NCBI GenBank assembly: GCA_946699565.1
Contig: CAMPDW010000001.1
Span: 124,001-188,000, forward strand
Length of the DNA: 64,000 nucleotides
Reading direction: 5' to 3'
Source of the DNA: an uncultured Commensalibacter sp.
Lineage (GTDB): Bacteria; Pseudomonadota; Alphaproteobacteria; Acetobacterales; Acetobacteraceae
This document shows positions 46,905-57,328 of the stretch, piece after piece. The notes under the pieces were generated by a model that was given only the letters and a program-made list of their open reading frames with translations, had not been told where the DNA came from and did not search any database. Position 1 is the stretch's first letter. The number at the start of each line of letters is the position of its first letter. Position numbers and translations under genes: made by a program.

Positions 46905-49900
46905 GATCCCAACGTTCCCATTTCCCACTCAAGAACCCTTGCCAAATGCTTATAATCACCAAAAGATACTATAGATTGAGAATATTCCTTAATCAAATGA
47001 GGGCGCGGACGGGACAGATAAGGTTGTTGTTCATCAAAATAGGCAAGAATTAAATTCTGCAAGGCTTTCCAATATTGATCGCCTAAATTAATTTCTGTCG
47101 TTTTATCAATATTATCAATATTAATTTCCTTACCCTCTTCTATACCTCCTTTTAATTCCCAATATTTTAGTTTTAAAATACTGCGCTTCTTCAAAATTTT
47201 ATCAAAACCACCATAATAGGCCATTGCCGCTTCAAGAGGTAATTGTGGCGACAATCCTTTTTTAACATCAGAACATGAAGGCGTGGTTCCTGTTTTATAA
47301 TCATAAATTTCCACATTCCCATCTATATTTAACTGAATACGATCGGCAATGCCTCTTAATGTAAAATCATGCTGATCATTGAACTGAAAGGAAAAATAAC
47401 CTTCTTGTTCAAGATAAAAATTAGGTAATGTCTGACAATCTCGATGTTTGCGTTCTTGTTGATAAACCCAATGAGCGATTTTAAGTAATCGTGCATACCA
47501 CCATTTTTTATAAGGAACGAGAATATCCTGACGTTTATTCATTACCTCTAAAAGAGCCTGTTCTATTCCCTCTAAAGTCCACGATACACCATATTTTTTG
47601 TAGGCATTTTTTAAGCCCTCATGAACAATTAAACCGAAAATACGGGTTGAACAATCTTCTTCTAATCCAACAATTTTTTGTAAATTAAGAATCTTTTTTG
47701 CATAAATTTCGTACGGATCCTTAATCCATCGCTCTACATCGGTAATAGAAATAGATTTGGGTCGTAAAGTAAGCATTGGTTTGGGACAAGGACAAATAAT
47801 TGGTTTTGGAAGTCCATCAGGCTGATCAAGTTGCTTCATCCATAATAATGCAAAATGAGATTGAATTTTACTTTTCCTGCCTTTTAACCATGCTTTTAAG
47901 CGTACTATCCAACGAGATTGAACAACGGGAGCATTTTCTTGCCGTAATGGTGAAGATAAAATAACTTCTGGAATTGAACAGCATAAAGCCATAAAGGCAT
48001 AAGCTGTTCTGCCTATTTCAACATCAGGTGACCTCATACCTATTTTTTCACGCATGGGTCTACTTAACCATGCCCCAGACTCAACCACAGGTGGCCATAT
48101 ACCTTCAGATAAACCTCCCAGAATAACAGTATCAACATTTTGTAAATGTGCTTCCAGCAACCCCCATATATAAACCCTTGGATGAAGTTCTTTTACTTCT
48201 CTTCCCCGTAAAACATGACGTGTACGCACCATCATACCTTGATAGGAAGCCCTATAAACGCTTGCAAATTCTGAAAGCTTCATTGCTTTCATATAATCTG
48301 TTTCGATAATTAAGTCACGTAAATGTTCAGCCAATGCATTACCTTCTTCTGCCCGCCATAAAATATCTTCACCATTCTGATCCTCATTAGATGCAAGGTG
48401 TTCTGAAACATCAGATAAATAAGTAACCCATTGATTTAATGTATAATTAACCGATTTTTTGGTTAATATATCAACAATTTGTTCCAATCTGTTCAATAAA
48501 TGAATGATTTCAGGGGAAATGGATAAAAAATACGATAAATCATTCTTTAACAAAGCTTTGTCTAATTGATTAATTTCTTCAATTTTCTGAATTAATGCAG
48601 CTTTAATTGTAGATAAACCAGAAGCCGCAAATTGTCTTAAAACATAGACTTCTAATAAACGGCCATATTCACGGCATAAATTAGCTTGTATACCGCAACA
48701 TGTATATGGATGTTTTAGCAAGGAAAGTAAAGATAAAGATGTAAAATCCTCGACACATGCTTGCAAAATCAGGTTTAAAAAAATAGCTCCTGCCGTTTTA
48801 TAAAGCGGCTCTCCAGCACTATCGTCAGCAATAACCCCCCAACGCCCTAATTCCAGAGAAACACGCCTTGCCAAATTACGATCTGGAGTAACTAACGCAA
48901 TTTTTTTTTGAGGTGTTTCCAGTGCATCTCTTATGATCAAGGCGATGGATATCGCCTCTTGCTGCTGATTTAAAGGTTCAATCAAAAAACAACCCTTTAA
49001 ATCAACCGGACACTGATGACTGTACCATTTATCCAATTGCTCAGCAGGTAATAAAATTTCTTGAAAAGCTTGAATCCGCTCTCTCGTAACTGTTTGAAGA
49101 CAATATTGATCCCATTTTTCAAAATCAGTTCGTTGGATCTCTAATCCTCTAAACATCTTAACCGTTTCAGCATAAGGATGAGTTACCGGTAAATTATTCC
49201 AGCTTTCTTCTGATAAACCCTCTTGTAATTCCGAAACAATCAAACGCCCACGCGGTAATTGCATGATAGCAGATAAAAACTCAATAATAATTGGGCGAGC
49301 ATCAGCAAAACCAACCGCCCAAACTGGATCTTGATAACATGATTCATGCCAGATTTTTATTTGTGTTTTTAATAAAGCTATTGTTCTGGCAACGGGATTC
49401 ATAAGATGATTATCATCTAGCCACTGAGGCCAATATTCTGTAATAATGAATAAAAATTTTAATATATCCTGCCAATGCTGGGCAAATTCATCCCCAACAG
49501 CTTTTGAAAGGCTTTTTTTTAAATCGCATTCTACCCATTCAGCCTCATCAATCAGATCAGCAAGAGATTTTGCCAAGTTCCATGCTTCCCCAGCCTGCAT
49601 ATAATTGTCAAACTGACTTCGCATTTGTATAATTAAAGCTGTTAAAATAGATATTCTTCTTATAGGATTGACAGCAGGATATAGTAATAATTCTTGTTTA
49701 CAATTAAAAGACAATTCATCTTCATCAATTGTGCCAATCGAAATAATCCTAGGTAAAAGTAAAGGTTTACCTTTATTGACTTTAATAAAACTATTGATTA
49801 ACGCTTTAACAGTTCTTTGATTGGGAACAATAATCATTCCACGCGATATAAATGACTGTTCACTACCAAATTCCTTTATCCATTTTTGTGCAATAAGATC

Positions 49901-49942
49901 CAAAAAAGCGACATTAAAAGGAATGGAAATAAATTTTGACAT
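46901..49942 (-). CDS. addB: AddB, double-strand break repair protein (alphaproteobacterial type)
   Basis: This 1013-residue partner of AddA has VPNQRTVKALINSF near 37, VILGGLSEGIWPP near 610, SITDVERWIKDPYEIYAK, and a C-terminal nuclease block with LRGIADRI and EIYDYKTGT. Typical of the alphaproteobacterial type, the N-terminal helicase-like region lacks a clear Walker A. Its stop overlaps the addA start, so both are translated as a unit, downstream of tsaE by 23 bases. Confidence 0.92.
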   Translation of the reverse strand: MSKFISIPFNVAFLDLIAQKWIKEFGSEQSFISRGMIIVPNQRTVKALINSFIKVNKGKPLLLPRIISIGTIDEDELSFNCKQELLLYPAVNPIRRISILTALIIQMRSQFDNYMQAGEAWNLAKSLADLIDEAEWVECDLKKSLSKAVGDEFAQHWQDILKFLFIITEYWPQWLDDNHLMNPVARTIALLKTQIKIWHESCYQDPVWAVGFADARPIIIEFLSAIMQLPRGRLIVSELQEGLSEESWNNLPVTHPYAETVKMFRGLEIQRTDFEKWDQYCLQTVTRERIQAFQEILLPAEQLDKWYSHQCPVDLKGCFLIEPLNQQQEAISIALIIRDALETPQKKIALVTPDRNLARRVSLELGRWGVIADDSAGEPLYKTAGAIFLNLILQACVEDFTSLSLLSLLKHPYTCCGIQANLCREYGRLLEVYVLRQFAASGLSTIKAALIQKIEEINQLDKALLKNDLSYFLSISPEIIHLLNRLEQIVDILTKKSVNYTLNQWVTYLSDVSEHLASNEDQNGEDILWRAEEGNALAEHLRDLIIETDYMKAMKLSEFASVYRASYQGMMVRTRHVLRGREVKELHPRVYIWGLLEAHLQNVDTVILGGLSEGIWPPVVESGAWLSRPMREKIGMRSPDVEIGRTAYAFMALCCSIPEVILSSPLRQENAPVVQSRWIVRLKAWLKGRKSKIQSHFALLWMKQLDQPDGLPKPIICPCPKPMLTLRPKSISITDVERWIKDPYEIYAKKILNLQKIVGLEEDCSTRIFGLIVHEGLKNAYKKYGVSWTLEGIEQALLEVMNKRQDILVPYKKWWYARLLKIAHWVYQQERKHRDCQTLPNFYLEQEGYFSFQFNDQHDFTLRGIADRIQLNIDGNVEIYDYKTGTTPSCSDVKKGLSPQLPLEAAMAYYGGFDKILKKRSILKLKYWELKGGIEEGKEINIDNIDKTTEINLGDQYWKALQNLILAYFDEQQPYLSRPRPHLIKEYSQSIVSFGDYKHLARVLEWEMGTLGS

Positions 49943-49965
49943 TCTTATTTAAAATAAACTTATAC

Positions 49966-50415
49966 TTATTCAATTAAATTTAAACGATCATCCCACCCCG
50001 ATAAAGTTGCACAACGCATAGTTGTGGAATGTAGGGAAAAATCAATATGTAATGCCTTTTCTGGCAAAAAATTATTTAAACGCTCTGGCCATTCAACCAA
50101 AACAACGCCCTCCCTTGCATCTTCCCAATCCAACTCTATTAAATCATCTTCATGATCGAGTCGCCATAGATCGTAATGATATAAATTATAAACAGGGCAA
50201 TTATAATGTTGTACAAGGGTAAAGGTAGGACTTGGCACTTCCATCTTAAAATCTTGACAGACTGACCTTATAAAAGATCGCGCAAACGAAGTTTTCCCAA
50301 TTCCCAAAGGACCTGATAATAAAATAGCATCTTCAGCCCTGCTAATGTAAGCAATCTTTTGTGCTAAATCTATAGTGGCCTGTAAATTGGGTAGATGATA
50401 GGTTTTTATTATCAT
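49966..50415 (-). CDS. tsaE: TsaE, tRNA threonylcarbamoyladenosine biosynthesis ATPase
   Basis: This 149-residue P-loop ATPase has GPLGIGKTS at 35-43, PSPTFTLVQHY, YHYDLWRL and EWPERL. It is needed with TsaB and TsaD to make the t6A37 tRNA modification. It is the first gene of a tsaE-addB-addA run. Confidence 0.93.
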   Translation of the reverse strand: MIIKTYHLPNLQATIDLAQKIAYISRAEDAILLSGPLGIGKTSFARSFIRSVCQDFKMEVPSPTFTLVQHYNCPVYNLYHYDLWRLDHEDDLIELDWEDAREGVVLVEWPERLNNFLPEKALHIDFSLHSTTMRCATLSGWDDRLNLIE

Positions 50416-50493
50416 AATATGTAAATCTTAATAATAACATCTCAATATCTCAGTCAAGAAACATGAGTATTTATAACTTTAAAGTTTAATAGG

Positions 50494-50526
50494 ATAATAT
50501 ATAATTTTAACAGTATAATATATAAT
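50494..50526. repeat. Direct repeat in the tsaE-fnr spacer
   Basis: ATAATATATAAT occurs twice, at 50494-50505 and 50515-50526, a 21-base period (two helical turns). Both copies contain -10-like hexamers. It may mark a regulator site or paired promoters, or may be chance in AT-rich DNA. Confidence 0.35.
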
Positions 50527-50649
50527 ATTTTAATTTACTTTATTTTATAAAATTTTTACAAAAAATATAACTTATATCTATTTTTATAAACAAAATTATT
50601 TGTTTTGACATCATATCTTTTCATTTTTTACCTTTAAAAGGCTAATATA

Positions 50650-51672
50650 ATGACTAAACCATCTATTACAACCGACGTCGCCATTATTGGTGCGGGTCCT
50701 GCTGGTCTGTTTGCAGCATTTGAATGCAGCATGCTAAAAATGAAATCTATTCTTATTGATACCTTAGATACAGTCGGGGGGCAATGTTCTGCTCTTTATC
50801 CAGAAAAACCTATTTATGATATTCCCGCTCACCCCAATATTTGTGCTCAATCCCTAATAGATTCGCTTGAAAAACAGATTAAACCTTTTTCGATTCCTCG
50901 TCTTTTATCTAATAAAGTAATAGAAATAGAAGGTCAAATAGGAAATTTCACATTAAAAACAAATAAGAATAATATTATTCAAGCTAAAGCGATCATTATC
51001 GCTATTGGTGCTGGTTCATTCGGTCCCAACCGTCCCCCTTTAGAAAACATTGAAATATATGAACAAGCCAAAACTGTTCATTATTACATTCAGAAAAGTG
51101 AACAATTTACAGGTAAAAATATTGTCATTGCTGGTGGGGGAGATTCTGCCGTTGACTGGGCACTTGCTTTAAAAGATAAAGCCAAATCCATCACTTTAAT
51201 CCACAGACGAGACCGTTTCCGTGCTTCTCCGGAAAGCATATCCCGTTTAGAAGCTGCAATTCATAACAAGAAAATTAACAAACTCGTCCCTTACCAACTT
51301 TATCAATTACATGGAGAAAATGGTGTTTTAAAAACAGTTGATGTAATTTCATTAGATAATCATGTTAAATTCATTCCTACAGATCATCTCCTCGCTTTTT
51401 TTGGATTAACGACAGATCTTGGCCCTCTACAATTATGGAATATTGAAATAACCCAAGGAAGAATTCCTGTTACCCCTTCAACATGTGAAAGCAGTCGAAA
51501 GGGAATTTTTGCAATTGGTGATATTGCTTTATATCCTGGTAAATTAAAACTGATCCTACAAAGTTTTAGTGAAGCTGCCATGGCTGCCTATGAGCTTTAT
51601 AATATTGTCAATCCTGATTTACCTTTACATTTTGAACATTCAACCACGCATGGAATTCCAACAAAATTATAA
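50650..51672 (+). CDS. Ferredoxin-NADP reductase, thioredoxin-reductase-like type
   Basis: This 340-residue FAD/NAD(P) oxidoreductase has GAGPAG at 14-19, VGGQCSALYPEKPIYDIPA, IAGGGDSAVDWAL (NADP loop near 160-172), HRRDRFRA and the C-terminal FAIGDIALYPGKLKLIL. The CxxC of thioredoxin reductase is absent, which identifies the YumC/ferredoxin-NADP reductase group. It precedes alr by 23 bases. AAAAGG gives a good ribosome site. Confidence 0.9.
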   Translation: MTKPSITTDVAIIGAGPAGLFAAFECSMLKMKSILIDTLDTVGGQCSALYPEKPIYDIPAHPNICAQSLIDSLEKQIKPFSIPRLLSNKVIEIEGQIGNFTLKTNKNNIIQAKAIIIAIGAGSFGPNRPPLENIEIYEQAKTVHYYIQKSEQFTGKNIVIAGGGDSAVDWALALKDKAKSITLIHRRDRFRASPESISRLEAAIHNKKINKLVPYQLYQLHGENGVLKTVDVISLDNHVKFIPTDHLLAFFGLTTDLGPLQLWNIEITQGRIPVTPSTCESSRKGIFAIGDIALYPGKLKLILQSFSEAAMAAYELYNIVNPDLPLHFEHSTTHGIPTKL

Positions 51673-51695
51673 ATTTAAGCCTTAAGGTCTTAATA

Positions 51696-52826
51696 ATGTT
51701 ACAGCCCTATACATCTCTAAACTCTAATCTTTTTACAAAACATGCAGGAACAACTTTATCCATTGATCTCAATGCGATTATTGCAAACTATAATTATCTT
51801 ATTCAAAAAGTGAAACCTGCACATTGTGCAGCTGTTATCAAAGCAGATGGTTATGGATTAGGGATGTTACCCATTGCTAAAGCTTTGAAAAAAACAAGTT
51901 GTAAAAATTTTTTTGTTGCCTATTTGGATGAAGGAATCGCTTTAAGATCGATTCTAAATCAAGACTATAATATTTTTATATTAAATGGTTTATTTCCACG
52001 TGATGCTCGTCCTTTTATAAAGCATCATCTAACTCCCGTTTTAAATGATTTGAATCAAATAAAAATCTGGGTTCAAATTTGTAAAGAAGCGAATATTAAT
52101 TATCCCGCAGCAATACAATTTGACACAGGAATGTCACGCTTAGGTTTGAATGAAAATGATTTGAAAATACTGCAACAAAAAGCATTATCCCCTTTTAATC
52201 CCGTTTTAATAATTAGCCATCTGGCATGTGCTGATGAACCAAAACATCCGAATAATCTTTTACAGTTGAAAAAATTCAAATTTTTCAAAAAGTTTTTTCC
52301 TTCTGTCACAGCGAGTCTTTCTGCTTCAAGTGGAATTTTTCTAGGAGAAGCATGGCATTTTGATCTGACACGTCCTGGTGCGGCCTTATATGGACTCAAT
52401 CCTGTTCCAAATCAAAAAAACCCTATGAATCCTGTTGTGACCTTGAAAAGTAAAATCTTACAAATAAGAGTAATCCCCAAAAATACACCGATTGGATATG
52501 GAGCCACCTATATATCCCATAGACCTTTAAAACTTGCCATTATTGCAATTGGTTATGGAGACGGTTTTTCCCGCTCTTTAAGCAATAAAGCTTATGTTAG
52601 ACATGTTCATTATCCTGAAATTCCCTTACCTATTGTTGGTAAAATTTCAATGGATTGTTTATGTATTGATATTTCACCTTTATCCGATAATACGATTCAA
52701 TTACAAGATGAAATAGAAATTATTGGCCCCCATTCTCCCATTGAACTTATTGCACAGAATGCAAATACAATTGGATATGAAATTCTGACGTCTTTGGGAA
52801 ATCGTTATCACCGTATTTACATATAA
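51696..52826 (+). CDS. alr: Alanine racemase
   Basis: This 376-residue PLP enzyme has Lys49 in VIKADGYGLG and catalytic Tyr268 in IGYGATY. FDTGMSRLGL, LSASSGIFLG and KISMDCLCIDIS are also present. It supplies D-alanine for peptidoglycan. There are about 15-20 extra residues before the conserved LSIDLNAI. It is probably co-transcribed with the reductase upstream. Confidence 0.94.
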   Translation: MLQPYTSLNSNLFTKHAGTTLSIDLNAIIANYNYLIQKVKPAHCAAVIKADGYGLGMLPIAKALKKTSCKNFFVAYLDEGIALRSILNQDYNIFILNGLFPRDARPFIKHHLTPVLNDLNQIKIWVQICKEANINYPAAIQFDTGMSRLGLNENDLKILQQKALSPFNPVLIISHLACADEPKHPNNLLQLKKFKFFKKFFPSVTASLSASSGIFLGEAWHFDLTRPGAALYGLNPVPNQKNPMNPVVTLKSKILQIRVIPKNTPIGYGATYISHRPLKLAIIAIGYGDGFSRSLSNKAYVRHVHYPEIPLPIVGKISMDCLCIDISPLSDNTIQLQDEIEIIGPHSPIELIAQNANTIGYEILTSLGNRYHRIYI

Positions 52827-52836
52827 ATATAAAAAA

Positions 52837-52860
52837 GCAGAATAGTTTAAACCATTCTGC
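52837..52860 (-). terminator. Terminator of the SAPT-repeat gene
   Basis: GCAGAAT pairs with ATTCTGC, and an inner GTTT pairs with AAAC. Read on the minus strand it is followed by six Ts and lies about 30 bases past the 52890 stop. It may also slow reading out of alr. Confidence 0.65.
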
Positions 52861-52889
52861 CTTCCTACAAAGCTAGTTATATGAAATAA

Positions 52890-53240
52890 TTAGTTTGCTG
52901 CTGGAGCTTCATCACCTGCTGAAACCGCTGGAGCTGCTGTTTTTTTTGCATGATGAACTTTTTTACCATGACGAGCATGATGTTTGCATTTATCTTTGCA
53001 ATGATGAGCTTTTTTTGCATGAGATGCCGGTGCAGCAGCTTCATCACCTGCTGGAGCTACAGATGCTGGAGCAGATGTTGGTGCTGTTGTTGGTGCAGAT
53101 GTTGGTGCAGATGTTGGTGCAGATGTTGGTGCTGCTGGTGGAGCTGCTGGAGAAGCTTCTTGTGCAAAAGCTGGTGCTGCAAAACCTAATACTGCTGCTG
53201 TTGAAAAAGCAAAAGAAAGACGACGAGCAAATAATTTCAT
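52890..53240 (-). CDS. Secreted Ala/Pro-rich SAPT-repeat protein with His/Lys-rich tail
   Basis: The product has about 116 residues. A clear signal peptide (MKLFARRLSFAFSTAAVLGF, cleavage after APAFA) is followed by an Ala/Pro-rich stretch with tandem SAPT units, then a basic, histidine-rich region (HCKDKCKHHARHGKKVHH) and an acidic-Ala end. It lacks any known domain and is probably disordered. The HxC/HH clusters could bind metals; this is inference. The ATG at 53240 has GGGA upstream and is preferred over 53255. Plus-strand open frames over it are antisense artefacts of its biased composition. Confidence 0.78.
   Translation of the reverse strand: MKLFARRLSFAFSTAAVLGFAAPAFAQEASPAAPPAAPTSAPTSAPTSAPTTAPTSAPASVAPAGDEAAAPASHAKKAHHCKDKCKHHARHGKKVHHAKKTAAPAVSAGDEAPAAN
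53071..53130 (-). repeat. 12-base tandem repeat encoding SAPT units
   Basis: Five consecutive 12-base units (GCAGATGTTGGT on the plus strand, one variant GCTGTTGTTGGT) lie in frame within the secreted protein gene. Such arrays vary in copy number by slippage without breaking the frame. Confidence 0.85.
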
Positions 53241-53418
53241 TTTATTCCCAATCAAATATCATATTAAAATTTATCGAAAATCATTATATCCGATATGCAA
53301 AAAAATTAGCATATTCTTTTATATTTGTCTTACATTAAAATTACACTATTTTTGCTATTTTTAACAATTACGCCTTAATTTTGTCTTATTTTATTTCCTT
53401 TAAGAAAATAAATGAAAA

Positions 53419-53450
53419 GCATTCCTTTATTTAATTAATTATAAGAATGC
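53419..53450 (-). terminator. Possible terminator downstream of typA
   Basis: GCATTC and GAATGC form a six-base stem around a 20-base AT loop, about 70 bases past the typA stop on the minus strand, followed by CTTTTCATTTA. The stem is short. Confidence 0.35.
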
Positions 53451-53519
53451 CTTTATCTAAAATCAAGTTACAAATTGTTACATATGAAATTAGTTATTTG
53501 AATAATTTTATATTTTTAT

Positions 53520-55343
53520 CTAGCTCTCAACTTTTTGTCTCACATGACGTTTCCGTTCATATGGATCAAGATAGGATTTACGAAGACGAATGGCAGATGG
53601 AGTCACCTCAACCAATTCATCATCCTCAATATAAGCAATGGCCTGTTCCAAGGACATTTTTCTTGCAGGCGTTAATAAAAGTGCTTCATCCTTACCCGCA
53701 GCACGCATATTAGTTAATTTCTTCTCTTTAATTGGATTTACATCCAAATCATTTTCACGAGAATGTTCACCAATGATCATTCCAACATAAACTTTATCAG
53801 AAGGCTCAATAAAAAGAACTCCTCGATCCTGTAAAGAAAATAGGGAATATTGAACAGCAACACCATTTTCAGCAGAAATCAAGGAACCATTACGGCGTCC
53901 AGAAATAGGGCCAGCCCAAGGGCCATATCCTGAAAAAAGACGATTCATAATCCCCGTTCCACGCGTATCAGTCAAAAACTCGCTATGATATCCAATCAAA
54001 CCCCGCGATGGAATTGAGAATGTTAATCTGACCTTTCCACATCCTGATGGATTCATATCCTGCATAATGCCTTTACGTAAGGACATTTTTTCAACAACAA
54101 CGCCAGAATAAGGTTCATCAACGTCAATAAGAACCTCCTCATAAGGTTCCTCCTTTTCACCTGTTTCTTCATTAACTCTGGTTAAAACCTTTGGACGACC
54201 AATGGTTAATTCAAAACCCTCCCGACGCATTGTTTCAATCAATACGCCCAACTGTAATTCTCCACGTCCCGCCACTTCAAAAGCATCATTTTCAGCGTTA
54301 TCCGTAACACGAATGGCAACATTACCCTCAACTTCACGATATAAACGTTCACGAATCTGACGAGATGTTACTTTTTTTCCTTCGCGTCCACCTAAAGGTC
54401 CATCATTAATACGAAAAGTCATAGATAAAGTTGGCGGATCAATCGGTGTGGCGTGTAAAGGTTCTTTAACTTCTGGTGAAGCAATTGTTTCTGAAACTGT
54501 TGTATCAGATAATCCAGCAACAGCTACAATATCACCCGCCTGTACTTCTTCAACAGAAACACGTTCTAAGCCTCTAAATGCCAATAATTTAGTTAAACGA
54601 CCCGTTTCAACGACCGTACCATCTTGCCGTAAAACACGGACTGGCATATTGACTTTCGCAGTACCATGCTCTACGCGTCCTGTTAAAATACGACCCAAAA
54701 AATTATCATATTCTAGAATAGATGCCACCATCGCAAAAGGCGCATTAAGATTAACCATTGGAGAAGGGACATATTTAATAATCAAATCAAAAAGTGCACT
54801 CAAATCTTCTTTATGATTTTCAATCGTATAATCAGCCCATCCCTGACGCCCAGATGCATAAAGCATTGGAAAATCTAGCTGTTCATCATTAGCGCCCATC
54901 GCTGCAAATAGATCAAAAATCTCATTATGAACTTCATCAGCACGAGAATCTGAACGATCGACTTTATTAACAACGACAATAGGACGTAAACCACGATTCA
55001 AAGCTTTACCAACCACGAATTTTGTCTGTGGCAAGGCTCCCTCAGCAGCATCAACCAAAACAACCGTTCCGTCAACCATCGACAAGATACGTTCAACCTC
55101 ACCCCCGAAATCAGCATGTCCTGGGGTATCAATAATATTAATTCTTACATTTTTCCAAACAACAGATGTACATTTAGCAAGAATTGTAATTCCCCGTTCA
55201 CGTTCCAAATCATTACTATCCATTGCACGTTCAACCACATGCTGATTTTCACGAAACGTTCCAGACTGTTGTAATAATTGATCAACCAACGTTGTCTTGC
55301 CATGATCAACATGCGCAATGATTGCAATATTACGGATCTCCAT
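53520..55343 (-). CDS. typA: TypA/BipA, ribosome-associated translational GTPase
   Basis: This 607-residue protein has the G1 motif [10 protein letters not shown] (10-19), [20 protein letters not shown] and NKVDRSDSR, then EF-G-like domains and the BipA C-terminus ([19 protein letters not shown]). It helps ribosome assembly and stress or cold adaptation. Length is normal and it appears to be transcribed alone. Confidence 0.96.
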   Translation of the reverse strand: MEIRNIAIIAHVDHGKTTLVDQLLQQSGTFRENQHVVERAMDSNDLERERGITILAKCTSVVWKNVRINIIDTPGHADFGGEVERILSMVDGTVVLVDAAEGALPQTKFVVGKALNRGLRPIVVVNKVDRSDSRADEVHNEIFDLFAAMGANDEQLDFPMLYASGRQGWADYTIENHKEDLSALFDLIIKYVPSPMVNLNAPFAMVASILEYDNFLGRILTGRVEHGTAKVNMPVRVLRQDGTVVETGRLTKLLAFRGLERVSVEEVQAGDIVAVAGLSDTTVSETIASPEVKEPLHATPIDPPTLSMTFRINDGPLGGREGKKVTSRQIRERLYREVEGNVAIRVTDNAENDAFEVAGRGELQLGVLIETMRREGFELTIGRPKVLTRVNEETGEKEEPYEEVLIDVDEPYSGVVVEKMSLRKGIMQDMNPSGCGKVRLTFSIPSRGLIGYHSEFLTDTRGTGIMNRLFSGYGPWAGPISGRRNGSLISAENGVAVQYSLFSLQDRGVLFIEPSDKVYVGMIIGEHSRENDLDVNPIKEKKLTNMRAAGKDEALLLTPARKMSLEQAIAYIEDDELVEVTPSAIRLRKSYLDPYERKRHVRQKVES

Positions 55344-55474
55344 GATTTTTTATATTCTCCAATAATACAAATATGTATGTCTCGCTTTAAAACAAAACAT
55401 ACATATCATTTTTTATCTAAATAATAAGTAATCTAATAACAAAAGTTATTTTCATCAAATAAAGTCATAAAAAC

Positions 55475-56503
55475 TTAGAAATTCATGACTTCTTTTAATT
55501 CAGGAAGGGGTCTTGCACCAACATGGGAAATAACCTCAGCAGCGACAACACTTCCCAATCGTCCACATTCAGCATACGTCCGATCTGTTGTCCATCCCGC
55601 CAAAAAGCCCGCAACGTAAGCATCACCTGCACCCGTTGTATCAACAACAATCGTTGGCACACTAGCCACTTCTATCCGTTCAGAATTTACAAGAATAACA
55701 CTGCCTTTCTCACCACATGTAATCACAGCAATCGGGGTATCTTTTTCCGCATATTCAATAGCTTTTTCTAGATTATCCGTTTCATATAGAGCACAAATCT
55801 CAAATTGATTTGCAAAAACCATATCAACATGATTGGATATAAAATCTTTAAATTGTACCAAATGCCGTTTTACACAAAACGAATCTGACAAACTTAAAGC
55901 AATTTTTCTTCCCGCTTTATGAGAAACATCAGCAGCGTGATAAAATGCCTTTTGGGCCAATTCACCATCAAAAAGATATCCTTCTAATAAAGTAATTTTA
56001 GCATGACTAATAACTTCCTCATTAACATCTTCTGGTGCAAATTGGGTGCAAGCACCCAAATAAGTATTCATTGTACGTTGTCCATCAGGTGTAACAAAAA
56101 TAATGGAACGTGCAGTATATAAATTATTATGCGTTGATGATTTTAAAACTGTTGAAGGAAAATAAACACCACCTTGTTGAATATCTTCTGCAAAACGTTT
56201 CCCTACAGAATCATCAGCAACCTTACCCAAATAGGCTGTTTTTGCACCCATTAACGCTGCAACAAAACATGTATTTGCCACAGACCCTCCACTCATTTGT
56301 TTTTCTGGCTTGATCAAACTTTTTAATTCCTTGACACGTTTAGCATCAATCAAACTCATGCTTCCAGGAACCATTTTCTGTTTATCTAGAAACGATGCAT
56401 CTACTCGTGTCAATATATCGACGATCGCATTACCGATTCCTGCGACATCAAACTCCACATCATCTTCTTTTTTACGACCAAGTAGATTTTTAAATCCACG
56501 CAT
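55475..56503 (-). CDS. Adenosine kinase-like PfkB sugar kinase
   Basis: This protein of about 342 residues has VAGIGNAIVDILTRVD near the start, GGSVANTCFVAALMG, and the PfkB C-terminal signature with VVDTTGAGDAYVAGFLAGW holding the catalytic Asp. It belongs to the alphaproteobacterial group usually annotated adenosine kinase; the sugar or nucleoside used is not proven. The ATG at 56503 follows AAGGAAAGA; an upstream ATG at 56536 would add 11 unlikely residues. Confidence 0.88.
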   Translation of the reverse strand: MRGFKNLLGRKKEDDVEFDVAGIGNAIVDILTRVDASFLDKQKMVPGSMSLIDAKRVKELKSLIKPEKQMSGGSVANTCFVAALMGAKTAYLGKVADDSVGKRFAEDIQQGGVYFPSTVLKSSTHNNLYTARSIIFVTPDGQRTMNTYLGACTQFAPEDVNEEVISHAKITLLEGYLFDGELAQKAFYHAADVSHKAGRKIALSLSDSFCVKRHLVQFKDFISNHVDMVFANQFEICALYETDNLEKAIEYAEKDTPIAVITCGEKGSVILVNSERIEVASVPTIVVDTTGAGDAYVAGFLAGWTTDRTYAECGRLGSVVAAEVISHVGARPLPELKEVMNF

Positions 56504-56653
56504 AGAAAATTCTTTCCTTTCATATAATTTATTCAATTATATTTGTTTATTCTATATTCTAACAATGCTATTTCTTTGTACTTGCCAGACAGATTAAAAA
56601 GAAATTATTATAATTAGAATCATTTATCGTATTTAAAAAATCCTCTTATCTTT

Positions 56654-56682
56654 TTGACTTAAGAATAATTTATTTCTATTTA
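56654..56682 (+). promoter_or_regulatory. Candidate promoter upstream of bactofilin gene
   Basis: TTGACT (56654-56659) and TATTTA (56677-56682) are spaced by 17 bases, in the divergent spacer, 122 bases before the bactofilin start. It is a motif match only. Confidence 0.35.
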
Positions 56683-56803
56683 ATCTTTTATACTTCGCTT
56701 TACAAACTATACAAGAACCTATTATTAAACAACAAAATAACCCGTGTGACCCAAAGTTACTTAAATTTTATGTTGTACCTTAAAATGAAAGACTTGTCTT
56801 ATA

Positions 56804-57313
56804 ATGAATAATTTAACCCCCATACTTGAAAAAAAACTGATAAATCGCAACTCACTTTTAAATAATAATGAACATTCTTATAAAAATGATTCCTCTTTAA
56901 ATCGTAGAACTTTGGTTGTCGGTCAGGGAATTCATATACAAGGTACATTCAATGACGTCGAAACTCTTATTATTGAGGGCATAGTTGAAACCTCTCATAT
57001 TAAATTAAAAAAATTAATTGTACAACAATCTGGTCATTTCCATGGAACAGTAGACGCACAAGACATTGAAATTACAGGAAATTTAGAAGGTGACATTGTT
57101 GCCCAAGGAAATTTGATCATTACAGCAAACGGACGGTTACATGGTAAAGCAAAATGTAGACGTATAAAAGTTGAAGAAGGCGGGCAAATTACTGGACAAG
57201 TCGAAATGATCGTAACCGATAAATTAAAACAGACATCATCAGGATTAGAACAAACAACTGAAAATGAAAAAATTACGCCTAAAGAAAATAAATCATCCGA
57301 CAATTCAGTTTAA
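56804..57313 (+). CDS. Bactofilin (polymer-forming cytoskeletal protein)
   Basis: This 169-residue protein has a central bactofilin beta-helix (about 42-140) showing the regular hydrophobic/Gly pattern of TLVVGQGIHIQGTFND, LIIEGIVE, GHFHGTVDAQDIEITGNLEG and GRLHGKAKCRRIKVEEGGQI. The polar, disordered ends are typical. Bactofilins form filaments that position cell-wall or stalk enzymes. It has no hydrophobic membrane tail. Confidence 0.9.
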   Translation: MNNLTPILEKKLINRNSLLNNNEHSYKNDSSLNRRTLVVGQGIHIQGTFNDVETLIIEGIVETSHIKLKKLIVQQSGHFHGTVDAQDIEITGNLEGDIVAQGNLIITANGRLHGKAKCRRIKVEEGGQITGQVEMIVTDKLKQTSSGLEQTTENEKITPKENKSSDNSV

Positions 57314-57328
57314 TCTGTAATACATTTT

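Noticed and set aside
53065-53135. Regular 12-base repeats considered as a CRISPR array
   Set aside because: Units are directly tandem with no spacers and lie in frame in a coding sequence; no cas genes are present.
52895-53338. Plus-strand Leu/His-rich and Cys/Trp-rich open frames
   Set aside because: They are antisense to the SAPT-repeat gene; their odd composition comes from reading its Ala/Pro/His codons backwards.
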